Assembly (NCBI GenBank): GCA_022410635.1
Contig: JAJVDF010000001.1
Span: 10,459,700 to 10,523,699, forward strand
DNA from: Tretioscincus oriximinensis
Lineage: Eukaryota; Chordata; Lepidosauria; Squamata; Gymnophthalmidae
Direction of reading: 5' to 3'
Length of the DNA: 64,000 bases
Numbering within the stretch: position 1 is the stretch's first letter; each line of letters begins with the position of its first letter. The position numbers were made by a program, and so were the translations under genes. The notes under the pieces are model-generated. The model was not told where the DNA came from and searched no databases. It worked only from the letters and a program-made list of their open reading frames with translations. Of this stretch, positions 38,076 to 49,611 are shown in pieces.

Positions 38076-39714
38076 TTCTAAATACTCCTTTGCAAATTAT
38101 AGAAACATTTTACGTGCCAGTGATACATTTATTTATATCATTTGTATCCTGCTTTTCACTCAAAGATTCAAGGGTAGATTTTAAACTGGTTTCCATTCAT
38201 CCACTGTGTTTTGCAAACTCCAGGATGATTGGTGAAGATCAGATACAAACAGAATGTAACTTACCTGGCCTACCTATCTTGTTACGAATTTATTTAGCTG
38301 TACTTTGTGCGTAAAACTGAAGGACATCTTACAAACCAATAGAAACTAGGTATATAACAAAAAAGGAAAAAAGATATATGGGATGATGACACAGAAAAGC
38401 ATGGAAATGAAGGGAAGAAAAAAAGAAAAAGTAAATCATAGTGGGCAGGTAATTCACTTATCTAAGTAGCTTTAAGGCAAGCAGGTACTTGCTACAGGAG
38501 CCCTTTTTATCAATCTTGGTGCAATTTCACTAAAGCAAATTCTATTTAATTTCATTGTGTCTGTCCAAGCTGCACAATTTCTACTTAGAGGACATTTTCT
38601 AGTCTTCATCAGAGCTTTCACAATGGCATTCATTCCCTTGGATTTATCAGTGCACTTATCGCCACATTTTCAGAAATGCCATAAGGCAGAACCTCATGCT
38701 CAATACTTTATTTGTATGCCATTCTCAACTGCTGTTGCTCTGGGGATGCTCCTTGTTTTTAAGAAAACTTTGCTGCCTTGCAAAGTAATCACTCTAACAT
38801 ACTGTACAAAGTTACTAGGTATTGTGCTTGCATGACATTTTACTTTTGCCTCTTTAAGTGCATAGGAAATTGATCAGCAACACAATCAAGTTCGATGTTA
38901 AAAGATGCTACTGCAGAAATGCCACAAACATAGAGTATAAGAAAATGCATTTGATTATGAAATTCATTTAATTGTATCCCAATAACCTAACTGATTTTGA
39001 AAACAAAGAGATCAGTTAACAGAGAATTAACATAATCCATGGAATGGAAAAGATGTGCTTTGTGGCATTTAGAGGCCTGGAAAGCATATTGAAATTGCAC
39101 CAAGGTAAGTCACATTGTCATCTTACTTAGATTCCCACTTGCTATAACTATGGTTGTGAGAGATCCCCTGGAGGGTGGCAAAATGTTTACTTAAAAAGAG
39201 TCTGCTATAACTTTTTCTTCTAAATCAGAGGTTGCATCATCAAACTTAGGAAAGAGTAGAAAATGTGCAAACATGTGAATGTTTTCCATATAGACTGCGA
39301 ATGTACTAAGATCACATAGTGAGGACCTTCTTGTAGTTCCACTCCCTTCTGAGTTAGAAGGGGATGTGACACGTGAGAGGGCTTCTTCTGGGATGGCTCC
39401 TGGCTTTGGAATAGTCTATATATTAAACTGTAGCCTTTAATCTCCAATTTATGAATGTAATTCTTCCAGGGTAGGAGGGAGGAGGCATTATGTTTTAAAA
39501 TATAAGTTATCTGTGACAAAGCAATAAATAAAAGTTTACAATTAATATAGTTGCTGTTATTTCAAATAATCCATTATTACTCTTTTTTTTAATCTAGCCT
39601 TAAATGTCCTGTAGCTCTGGGGGCATCCCAGCTTGGAAATCATTATACAAAACTATTTATTTGATTATTGTTAAAAAATATTCAATTAATTTTCTTGTAA
39701 TTTCAAAGTTTTGA
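38076..39714. other. Unassigned sequence
   Basis: No recognised gene or repeat. Frames such as 38557-38835 have no supportable product. Confidence 0.45.
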
Positions 39715-39778
39715 TTATTTAGTTATTTTACATTTCTATACCGCCCTATAACCAAAGGTCTGACGGTATAAAAATAAA
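39715..39778 (-). mobile_element. SINE/LINE 3' tail fragment
   Basis: TTTCTATACCGCCCTATAAC followed by CAAAGGTCTGACGG is the reverse complement of the tail found in the full SINE at 58,116-58,370 (CGGGTATAGGGCGGGATATAA). Only the 3' part is visible. Confidence 0.65.
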
Positions 39779-40611
39779 AAGTCAACATATTAAAACCAAA
39801 TTAGATATTGCAAATGCTCAAGTGATGGGAATCTGCTTCAATGTGTAATTTATTTGGACAAACCGAGGGGGCAAGGAAAATATTATAAAGAATATGAATG
39901 ACCTCCCCACATCAAACAATCAGTGATAGTTTTTGCTGGTACAAGAATGATAAACTATTTCTCCATAGAGAGAACAGCACAGATGGTGATAATCGTCAAA
40001 GTCTAGTGCCTACTATGCCCCATAGTCCCAATATTGTTGTTCCACATGATACACCTCTTCCATATTTTCTTTCAGTTTATACATATAGAAGCATAGTATA
40101 AAATTTTACTGTATTGTCTTNATTTTGTATTATTTCAAAGCATCTTGAAATTATGTTCAGAGTATGTTTTTGCACTTTGAAAAGAAAAATATACAAGATA
40201 TATTCCTTGGTTTGGAAACAAAATGACATAACTTCAAACAGCTCTGAATTTTTTTATAACTTTGTTTTAGAAAATTATAATATTCCTATTAAAAGCATTC
40301 TCTCAAGAAGAGATTCAGAAAAAAATATTCCAGAAGACAGTAAGTTCAATAACTAGTCTATATTCACTACCACAAGGAAAAAACTGATTCTAATTATATA
40401 TAGATGTTTGATTTCTTCTACAAACCAAGCACATTTTATTTTTATGTTGCTTATATTAAATACCTTCTTTTTTCCAATGTTTGAACTTCACTGGCAGTTA
40501 TTTATGTACTTTAATGTTTGAAAGCAATTAGGGCTTCTGCATATATAAGCACATTAAAAGTCAGGGTTAATTATCACTTTGCCAAATTCTAATTTTTAAA
40601 TGCATTATTAT
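39779..40611. other. Unassigned AT-rich sequence
   Basis: No feature recognised. Confidence 0.45.
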
Positions 40612-40915
40612 AGACTGACCAGATTTTCTGAGACCCAAACCAATTTGCATAATCATGCATATGCACATCGACCCGCCTGAGAAATCCCATGCGTGCAAGA
40701 AACCCGCAATGTTTGTGAGAAATTGGCAAAGTTTACATGAGAAATATGTGACATCACTTCTGGGTGCGGAGCCAGAAGTGACATCACTTCCAAGGCGTGA
40801 CATAAAAATCCCCATGAGCAAATCTATGGAAAATGATGGCTACTTCTTTGGGGCAGAAAAAAAAGGAAGACCTCCCATTCCAAAACCAGGGATAGGGCAA
40901 AAATATAAATAGAGA
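40612..40915. mobile_element. Probable non-autonomous DNA transposon, one end visible
   Basis: Starts AGACTGACCAGATTTTCTGA, closely like the AGGCTGACCAGATGACC terminus of the foldback MITE at 5,564. Inside, a 13-bp word GTGACATCACTTC occurs twice 30 bp apart (40,748 and 40,778), with inverted CACTTCTGG/CCAGAAGTG between. The opposite terminus is not recognisable, so the right edge is a guess. Confidence 0.45.
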
Positions 40916-42582
40916 GTCTTATATGACTATAACCCAAATTCATTCCAAATGCAAAGTAATTCAAATTCTGTTTTCCATTATTTGCTCTATCACTGAGCTA
41001 CAACCACTTCCAATGGGAATAATATTAGTATCTATAGTCTGCCTTTCTTCCGGAGAAGAGTGGTGGGGAACCAAAGCCAATGGCCGGATGTAGCCCACAG
41101 AGCCATTTTGTCCAGGGATCCAGAATGCTCCTGGAGGAACATTGGGCTTCCCCTGGCTAAACAATGGTTCCTCACTTTGTTAAACAATGATGTAAAATAC
41201 AAAAAGAGGAAGAAAGGAAGCCAGGATGGAAGCAGTGAGGGGATGGGGAAGCATTGAAAAGTCTATAGTTTTGTGGGTCTGGGTGGGGGCTGAGGGAGGG
41301 TGTGTGGCTTTGGTAGGGTCATGGCCTGGGCATGAGGAGAGAATATGGCTCTCGAGTGCTATTACAAATATCCAAAGGTTTCCTTCACTTGTCCTACACC
41401 AAACAATCTTGAAAGCAAAATGTTACAAATTTAATCCCCAGGCTTGTCACACAAAAGTAAGCAATAACAAATCGCTATCAGCAAGACAATTGCATACAGA
41501 TGACCATGGAGGGTTTCACATACTCAACCAGCAGGTGACCCAAACTTGATCAAACTCAGTAACAACAGCGATTTCACTTGCTATTGCTACGGGTTTTATT
41601 TTGTTTTCACCCTTTTTAGAAGTTTAAAAATTAATTGGCAAAAGACACTGACTGACCTTGGATGAAGCAAAGTAAACATACAAATTAATTCACTCATTCA
41701 TTCATTCAAAGCAATTAGTGAATTTGTCTTTCATCTAGGAGCTATTTGACATCACTGTAAAATACCATGTAGCATATATCTTCACCAATTAATAGACTAG
41801 TACAAATTCATGGCTATATTCACTTTTTGTTGAAGCATAACTTTGAATTTATTCAATAGCGTAAGAACAAGGCAGTCAATACATTCAATTATTGTAAATT
41901 AAAAAGTGAAGACAAAGCTTATCAGAATAGATTCAAATCAGCTCAAGTGGTCTTCATATTTTCACTCTGTCAAGAGATGGGAATTAAAAGTATTAAGTTC
42001 TTGCAAAGACTGAGCAACAATAGTTGATTAAATTCAATCTAGCTCATATTCAGAAAAACACCTTGAATCTTTCTATTAAAAAAACCTAACAAGATGTTAT
42101 TATCGTCTTTTGTTAGAAGTACATAGCACCTTTATATGTGAGAGTAAAATATAACTAATTGACTGAAAGAACCTGAGGAAAATGTTGATGACCAATAGTT
42201 AACAGGCCATCAGATGCAATGCAATATGGTGTTCTACTCAGGCACTGTTTCAAAGGAAAGTCATTTTCAATGGTTGGATGGTCAAACACAACATTAAATG
42301 GCAAGCACTAAAAAGTTAATTGAATGTTTGCCAATAGACATATGACCCACTTTTATGCCAGATAATTAATTTCTTTGTTTTTATAAGAATTTTAAAGAGT
42401 GCCCAACAAGCTCCCCGAGGGTAATTAACTTCATTCAAGGGAAACACCTAACTACTGGGGGTGTGGGTGTTTCTTGCCTTTGTAAATGAACTAACGCTAA
42501 CCCTGGGACCTGTTCAATTTTTTACTTGCATTTACCTTTCACATTTGAGGGAGTTCTAAAGCACAATTTCAACATCAACACT
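40916..42582. other. Unassigned sequence
   Basis: No gene or named repeat, except a short (ATTC)n at about 41,690-41,706. The stretch 41,050-41,340 is relatively G-rich. Frames here lack domains. Confidence 0.45.
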
Positions 42583-42938
42583 TAGGCTGCCTCCACACAC
42601 ATGCTTATAGTCTAGGATAGCAGGCTGCTCACACTCACCTTGTTGTTGCATGGCAACATGTGAGCCTACTTGCGAGGAGTGTGCTGTTGTGATGGCAACT
42701 CCCATGCGCACCTTTCCCTGATTGGCTGCTAGAGTGAGATCTCGCTCCAGCAGTGGTGAAGCAGGCCACATGGGAGAATGGAGGCGGGCTGCTGGCGAAC
42801 TCCACAACTGCATTGCATTTCCCTGCTCTCAGAAGGAATGGGGCAGCAGGACTTTTTAGCACAAAAAACATTGAAGAGTCTGATGTAGTATGGCAGAGAT
42901 GCTTCTGGAGTGCTCCCATCCAGTGTGGATGCAGCCTT
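42583..42938. mobile_element. Terminal-inverted-repeat DNA element (MITE-like)
   Basis: Left end TAGGCTGCCTCCACAC and right end GTGTGGATGCAGCCTT are reverse complements with 14 of 16 bases matching. ACACT occurs directly on both sides (42,578-42,582 and 42,939-42,943), possibly the remnant of a target duplication. The interior is more GC-rich than the flanks and includes TGGCAACATG and GGAGGCGGGCTGCTGGCG-like pieces. No transposase is encoded. The frames at 42,556-42,919 are chance. Superfamily not decided. Confidence 0.7.
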
Positions 42939-43579
42939 ACACTAATAATTTTGCACTTTGTCTTCCTGAGAAATACTAGTTCCTATTTTAGCAGTGTAGA
43001 AATACAAATTCCTATATCCAAAACATAACCCTCACTTTTTATTGGAAGCATTGAGTTGCTACTTGAAGCCAAGTCTCTCATGTCATCCATATAATGCACC
43101 AGAAAATAAAAACATAAGTCCCAGGAATTGCTCATATCTAGGTACTGGATAGCATTTTTGTGATAAAGCCAAGGATTTATAAAGACTGCAAATGAAGCTG
43201 AGCCTGAGTCTAAACTAGAACAATACATGTGACCACATAGTGCAAAATGCATATATAAAGGGCTCTACCACACTGCATTACCTACTTTGGGAATAACTAT
43301 TCAAAAGCAACCTGTAAGTGTGTCAAATCAAATATGCTTTTTATTTCATTCAAAATAAAAATGTGTTTTCAATATGCCCCAGAATATATATTGAGGAAAT
43401 GTATATGCATGCTGATCCTGAGAAGAATTACAAAAAATGATACTTAAATCCATCTCACAGTAGTCTCTGACATAGTCTGTGCACTAAAGATGCACGGCCA
43501 ATTATGATGTGTAAAGGCAAGGACTATAGGAAACAGACTCTTCTAAAATAGAAATGTCTCACATTGGTCTATCAAATAT

Positions 43580-44069
43580 GGTTGTGGCCTTCAAATGATA
43601 TTTACATTTGTATGATGTTAGGCTTAATGCTGCATATCCTCTGTGTTTATGATTTCAAACCCAGTGAAATTTTGTATGTGCCTTATAAGACTATTTTCTA
43701 CCAAGTTTACATTTTTTGAATAATTGGGGCAGAAGGACTATGAGCTTCTACTGTGAGCACCCAAGAATTTTTGTAGCATCATTTTCTGAAAATTAAATTA
43801 GATCTCTTTCTCAAGATTTTATGTCACTGAATTCCAGAAGTGGATTCCCAGACTGCTCAGTATCAGGCAATCATTGAAAAATTTAGCACATCTGTGACCT
43901 TTTCCAGTCTCTTTCGATATAAATTGACCTCACTTTCTGAAATTATATGAGAAAATAGTTTTATGAGCACATTCAAAATTTCACTGGGTTCGAAACCATA
44001 AACACAGAAGATATGGAGCATAAAGCCCAATACGCATACAAATGTAAATATGGTTTGAAGGTCACAACC
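43580..44069. repeat. Inverted repeat with 119-bp arms
   Basis: Arm one 43,580-43,698 and arm two 43,951-44,069 are reverse complements at roughly 85 percent by eye, with a one-base indel near 43,617. The spacer is 252 bp. Shared words include CATATTTACATTTGTATG-like, CTGTGTTTATG and ACCCAGTGAAATTTTG. It could be two opposite copies of one unknown repeat or an old inverted duplication. No other copy was noticed in the window. Confidence 0.85.
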
Positions 44070-44619
44070 TTTTTTCTTTGCAGGTCCAAGGAAAATAAAC
44101 ACACACACTGCATTTTTCCTTTGCCATTTATTGGAATGCTGCATTGACAAGACTGTCCTAACTCTCTATACACACAACCTTTCCTCTTCTTCTTCAGGGC
44201 CCTTGAAAGAAGACTGTAAAATAAGAAAGAGAAAGTCCTTAAAGAATCAAACTATCTATGATTGAATAAGGTGATTTACTATACACATGTCTTCCAAAAC
44301 TACCATTTATCATTACTGTTTATTTGCAAAAAACTAACTTAGCCTTCATACACTGTTCTTGATCGTAGAGTGTAATTTTGCCCTGTATCACTTGCTGATA
44401 CTTATATCTGTTTGCCTATTGGAGGCTCAGAGGCAGGGCACAGTATCAAGGGTATCCTCCAGTTATTTGCCTCAAGGTTTTATTAACACAGAGAGTACTT
44501 CATCTTTTTTTCTAAAGCACAGCACTAGAACATTGGATTTCACTATGGAACAGATGGAAAGGAATGGTAGGATCAACAGGGAGTCATTTGCCTAGCAATT
44601 TACTACCAGGAGAAATGGG
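44070..44619. other. Unassigned sequence
   Basis: A short ACACAC run is at about 44,099-44,108. No gene or named repeat was recognised. Confidence 0.45.
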
Positions 44620-44852
44620 GACAGCAACCATCCTGGCTAGCCAACTGCATCAATGGCTCCTAGAACTGGTATCAATACCAGGGTGGAGAGACAGATAGGA
44701 TGCCTCATCTCAAAAGGCTACTACAGGGAGTCAAGGGCAGATTTTTGTCTCCCTCTTCTGCTTGAGATGCCCAGAAGCAATTGATGGGCAAAGGCTGAAC
44801 TAAATGAGTTATTTCTTATTCCAGCAGGGTACCACTTATGTTCTTATCTACT
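44620..44852 (+). mobile_element. CR1-type LINE 3' UTR fragment
   Basis: Contains CTTCTGCTTGAGATGCCCAG, AAGCAATTGATGGGCAAAGG and the terminal CAGCAGGGTACCACTTATGT, all phrases of the 3' UTR seen at 28,850-28,960. No coding part is recognisable upstream. Confidence 0.75.
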
Positions 44853-45345
44853 TCCAATTTCCTGGAAAGGTAAAAGAACTTTCCATTCATTCCTTGTTAT
44901 TTTATGCATGTTAAAATTTTAAAACCANCCCAGATTTGGACTGACTGTCTGCCTTCAGCATTATTGAAAAGAAAGAACAGATTCAACCATTTCAGATTAC
45001 AGGCAGATTAAATTACGCCAATTAAAAAGTGGTTACAAGTGGGATATTATCATGACAAAACATTGGATAGAATTGTTCTTCTGATGTGTCATGTACCCAC
45101 TTTCAGGGTCCTTTTTTCAAATACTTATTTTTAGTGACCATCACTATTTATCTGTTAAGGAGATACAGTACAATGGCATTCTTCCTCTGACCTTATGCAT
45201 GTGTAACCACAACAAATAGAAGAATACTCCTTGAAAGACCACTTGTAATGCAAGGAAGTGGAAACACAGGCCTTTGCTATACACATCACATATTCTTGGA
45301 TAGCGCACAAAATATCCACACTTTTTTCCCAATTATAGTGTAACT
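44853..45345. other. Unassigned sequence
   Basis: No feature recognised, apart from one N at 44,928. Confidence 0.4.
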
Positions 45346-45454
45346 AATGGGATTAGCCCATTGCATTATGGTAATGCAACAGGCTTTAGCCCCTCCATCC
45401 CCTTGCTCCCATCCATGCCTACAATCACTCACTCTCTCCTTTCACTTGATGCTT

Positions 45455-45570
45455 CTTTGTTTCGCTCCTTCTTTCTTTCTATTTTCCTTTCCTTCTTTAT
45501 TTTTTTTCTTTATCTTTCTTCCATTCCATATTTCATCCATTCCTTCCTTTGTTCTTCCTTTCCTTCCCCT
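45455..45570 (+). repeat. Polypyrimidine (TTCC/TTTC)n tract
   Basis: Dominated by TTCCTTCC and TTTCTTTC units, ending at an N. It opens two overlapping low-complexity frames of about 107 codons, which I do not accept as genes. Confidence 0.85.
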
Positions 45571-45571
45571 N

Positions 45572-45667
45572 CGAGCACTGGTCCCAGTGCTGGGGTATTC
45601 CATTTTTTATCTCTTTCTGCCCAGAGAATTGTCCATTTATTACTTCCCTCTGTTTTCTGTCTTCTAA
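45572..45667 (-). mobile_element. CR1 LINE internal fragment
   Basis: Plus-strand text GTCCCAGTGCTGGGGTATTC and GAGAATTGTCCATTTATTAC aligns to 30,720-30,812 of CR1 copy B. That is the part of ORF2 around RT motif B. It is about 95 bp, truncated at both sides. It may have been joined to the polypyrimidine tract by an insertion or a rearrangement. Confidence 0.75.
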
Positions 45668-45678
45668 CTCAGGACTCG

Positions 45679-45752
45679 GGTCTCTAAAGGCTCCAAAGTT
45701 CTGAGCCCTATCCTTGGTCTCTGGAGGCTGCAAAGTTCCGAGCCTTTCCGTT
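45679..45752 (+). repeat. Two-copy 37-bp tandem repeat
   Basis: Copy one 45,679-45,715 and copy two 45,716-45,752 both read GGTCTCT..AGGCT.CAAAGTT with about 29-30 of 37 positions equal. It directly follows the CR1 fragment. Confidence 0.75.
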
Positions 45753-45949
45753 GGTCATAATGTTTTGGAATGTTGAACTTTCCCACACACCTTTTATTAC
45801 TTATGATAAATAAATGATGTCTGGATACAGGTTAAGTTTCAAGGTCAATGCCTTATAGTCTATCTTCTGTTCTACAATGAAACACACAATTATGTATTTT
45901 TTTTTAAAAAAAATCAAATACAAATTATTTCATTGCAAATGGCTTTCAA

Positions 45950-46290
45950 GAATCCAACGTTACTTACACACAGTAGAAACATGTTAACGCTGTTGTGGTC
46001 AAGTTAACGCAAGATATGCCATTTACACTGGCAATTTTCCACTAACAACAAAGACCCAGGCCAGTTGATGCAACGTTTTCAAATCACATGTAAACTATTT
46101 AGATGAATTCTTTTGACTGCCAATCCCAAGAGAAAAGAGAGAAAATGATTTGTTTTACCCTCCAAGCTCAAAAGCTCTCATGGGAGGTAATTCAATTGAA
46201 ATTTCACATTCAGAGTAGCCAGGCAGTGATAAACAGATGTTTAAATTAGCTGCATTACGCCATAATCAAGCATCTTAAGAAGGATGGAAA
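45950..46290. promoter_or_regulatory. Candidate conserved non-coding element (weak)
   Basis: Repeat-free complex sequence, with words such as AACAACAAAG (SOX-like), TCAAGTTAACGC (HNF1-like half) and TTAAATTAGCTGCATTACGC. No alignment backs this. The call rests on texture only. Confidence 0.2.
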
Positions 46291-46616
46291 AGTTTTGTTT
46301 TTCAACCAACACCACAAAGGGGTGTGTGCTTAGAGGAAAGGGGGTACAGTTTCTTGATATTTTTAGAAGGAATGTTTTTCATACCTCTGTAATCAATCAA
46401 CCACAGTTAAGAATTCTTAAGACACAGAAACCTCTAACAGCATGGAGACTACACAGGCCCACCAAACACAGCTTTATCTGATAAGGCGCCAATATTTGGG
46501 GCAGAGAACTTCAAAATTAACACATTCCCAAATTTTGTTTTCTGGAGAAACCACTTCCAACAAACTCATCTTGCTACATTGAATTAATGTTGCTGATTTT
46601 AGGAAGAAAAAAGCAA

Positions 46617-46745
46617 AGTCAACCCATCTAGTCCAGTATTCTGTCCCACACAGTGGCCCACCAGTTGCACTAAGTCAGTCTCAAGCAAAAGAAGGAAAAA
46701 TCCTCATCTGTTCTTGCCTCCCTGGAAATGGCATTTCAGGAACAA
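46617..46745 (-). mobile_element. CR1-type LINE 3' UTR fragment
   Basis: CATCTAGTCCAGTATTCTGT, CCCACACAGTGGCCCACCAG and TGGCATTTCAGGA match the 3' UTR of copy B at 29,700-29,820 (plus-strand reading). It is minus strand and non-coding. Confidence 0.75.
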
Positions 46746-49365
46746 CATTAGTGATTTTAGGCAACATTACTAAACTAGTAAGTTTACTAGTCTAGTAACA
46801 GTGCTTACATCAGAAAAAAAGAAATGCAAGAGGATATATTCTAACGTATAATAATGGAACTGAAATAGCTTAATTTTTTTGAGCTTTTTTTCCAGAAGAT
46901 ATTGCATTCCAGAGGTGTTTCATGAGCATTTCTCTCCATGTTCCTTTCTCCAAACTGAGCAGATTGTAATATAGAAAAACTGGAAAACCTTTACATATAG
47001 CCATCCTTTAAAAGGCCTGTGTTAGCACTTCCACAATTGCTTAACTATTCACTTCTGTGTAGCTAAAATTAGTATCTGCTATGTATTCTTCATCTTTCCA
47101 TTACACAATGTTAAACACTACCTATGAATTTAAAAATCATTAATCAATAAAAATGATTCCAAATGATGCTATTAACAGCCTATAGTAAGGCAAGTTTCTT
47201 GAAGCATCAATTATAATGTTCTATAAGCTTTCCAAAGAAAACCTAGAACCAGCTAATACAATTTGCTATGTCTTACATAGAAAATATATGAGAAAACGTT
47301 AAAAACAATCAAATGAATCTGGATGTAGGATAGAAAGCAGCAGTTAAATACAGGTGCTCCAAAACAGTACATAATGGCATTATATTATTGAGAATTAGTG
47401 AAATGGACTAGCTAGAGCAGAAGACTAACGTTACATCTAGTCATTGGATCTCTACTATTAATAAAATGTGCATCAATGAGTCCAACGTTCTGAGGTCTGC
47501 TGACCTGTGACAGGGCTCAGAACTTTGGATTCATGTATACCCGTGGTGCTAGCACCATACATGTTTGGCCATTGGCCAACATGGCAGAGAGGGAAGCCTC
47601 TAGCACTGGGCACAAATTTGTTGCTGTACTGCAACCAGCTGTCTTTAGGAGGAGGGATGGATTGGATCATACAGCACATGCCCATGGACCACACAGACAT
47701 TGCCACCACCACCACAGCCTGGGCTCAGTCCAATTGTTCCAAGAGAGCTGTAGCAGTCAGTGGCACACTAGGTGAGGAATCACACAGGAGAGGCTGCATG
47801 CGGAAAGGGTGATACACTGGATGCTAAATGCAGCGGTGTCATGCTTAGTTACAATATACTTGGATACTTTGGAATATAGCAAATCTGGAGTGTTTATTCC
47901 AGAATATCCAAAATGTGTAACATGAGTGAAATTAAGACAAATAAGCAATGTCTAGATGTAATGTAAGATTAGGAAAATGCAAGATCCTAGCTCTGGCCTA
48001 CCTCCAGCTACACTGTTAATAGTGTCCACCTCCCACACTCTAACCTATATTATAAGGTATGAGTACAAACAGGGGAAGAGAACCAGATACTGCTTTTCAT
48101 TTTCTGTTTGAATAGGTGCTGTGGTCATGAGCTTGGTCAGGCTTTGTGAGGCTGCAGAAGCCAGGCATACTCTGGTCCATTGGTCACAAAGAATCACACA
48201 ACTGAAAAACTGATCAAAATATAGAATAAATCAATAAACAAAGAAATATCTGTGCGTTGATGCCAATATTATGACATTGCCTTCTTTACACTCCAGTTCC
48301 TGCTATCTCTTGCAATAGTTCTTACTGGTTATATATATTAATGCTATACAGAAGCATTAGAAGCTCTCCTGGCAGTGACTGGCCCATTTACTAGAAAAGT
48401 GAATTTGAAGCTGAAGTCAATAAGATGTTCACAGTAGCCTAGTTAAAGTTTCCCAGCAAGCTGATAGTGTGCAAGATGCAGCCAGCAGCACTGTGAGAGA
48501 CTTTTCACAGGAAAGCTTGATAGACACGGTGACAGGCCCAATGCTAAAATTCAAGTTTGTTTGACCCCTAGGTTACTGCCACACTGCGGGCTACTGCTGT
48601 GGTCTGCTCTTTTGAAACCCAATGCAGCCAAGATAAAAACAGGAGAAAGCAACCTTCCAAGCTATATTCACTCTAAGAAGCTGAAGCCTGTATTAATTTC
48701 ACTCACAGACAGCTCTGTCTGCAGTTAGCATTTACACAAACGCTAATTCACTTTGTTCCCTCAAGTGTACAAGTAAAACCTTTTATTGTTTTAAGATATT
48801 CTGCTCCATTTTAATTTTTTTAAAGGCTTTGGACAGACTTTTTCAGCAATGAACAACCATTAAATATACATCACAAGCCCAGTAATTAATGGCATTATAT
48901 CACACAGTTTCAATTCCTACATTTAAATAGCCAACTTAGCAGAATCGTATCCAAAAATTAAATGTTTGAAAAGAGACTGAAAAACAGGCAAAATTGGATA
49001 GTTGAAGCTCAGTGGTAGAACATGTTGTCTAGAGAATAAGTTAGAGTCTAAGATTCTCCCAAGTAGTAAGCAAAAACAAACCATTTCTGTACCTCGTCAC
49101 ATATGAAAAACTGTAGAAAGTTTTCAAAGCTCTTCATTATAATTCACTTAGGGTCAAGTGAATCATCTTGCTTGATTTAGGGACTTTTCTTCTCTTATTA
49201 TCAATGCCAAGAACATGGATATATCTTATCTTTCTACTTACAGGTTACAAACAACTTTATAAACTACAAGCAAAAATATCCAGAATATAACTTTTCTTTC
49301 ATAAACTTTTCTTCTTTTAAACTAACTCCCGCAGTTCAATAAGGGCTTTTTCACATTTATATGAC
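46746..49365. other. Mostly unassigned sequence
   Basis: No gene supported. 47,500-47,810 is more GC-rich and open in two plus-strand frames and one minus-strand frame, without a recognisable product. It resembles a decayed repeat and not an exon. 47,830-47,960 has faint similarity to the GCTGCATCC element family. Confidence 0.4.
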
Positions 49366-49611
49366 AAGGAACATTTATTTATTTGTTTGTATTTATATCC
49401 CGCCCTATACCCAAATGTCTCAGGTTGGCCAACTATAGGGTGGTGCTCATAGCTTTTGTTACTTTCTCCACAACAAACACCCTGTGAAGAAGGTGGCGCT
49501 AAGAGAGTTCTAAAGAACTGTGACTGGCCCAAGGTCACCCAGCTGGCTTTCATGGAGGAGTGGAGAATCGAACCAGAAGACTACCAGATAAGAGTCCAAC
49601 ACTCTAAGGAA
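49366..49611 (-). mobile_element. tRNA-derived SINE (Sauria-like), 5'-truncated
   Basis: The element proper is about 49,372-49,605, flanked by AAGGAA on both sides (49,366-49,371 and 49,606-49,611). On the minus strand it reads GTTGGACTCTTATCTGG, then the B-box-like GGTTCGATTC, a middle with GTGACCTTGGGCCAGTCACA, and the tail GGGTATAGGGCGGGATATAA plus AAATAAAT. The first roughly 25 bases of the tRNA head (A box) found in the copy at 58,116 are missing. The tail type matches Bov-B-mobilised squamate SINEs; this family assignment is from memory. Confidence 0.88.

Noticed and set aside
42556..43028. Overlapping frames of 85-94 codons on both strands
   Set aside because: They lie in or overlap the MITE-like element at 42,583-42,938, have no domain and no strand preference.
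45347..45687. Overlapping frames of 106-108 codons
   Set aside because: They run through the TTCC/TTTC tract, an N and a CR1 scrap.
47500..47812. Possible exon in a GC-richer stretch with open frames on both strands
   Set aside because: No recognisable protein, no convincing splice pair, and frames open on both strands. More likely a decayed repeat.
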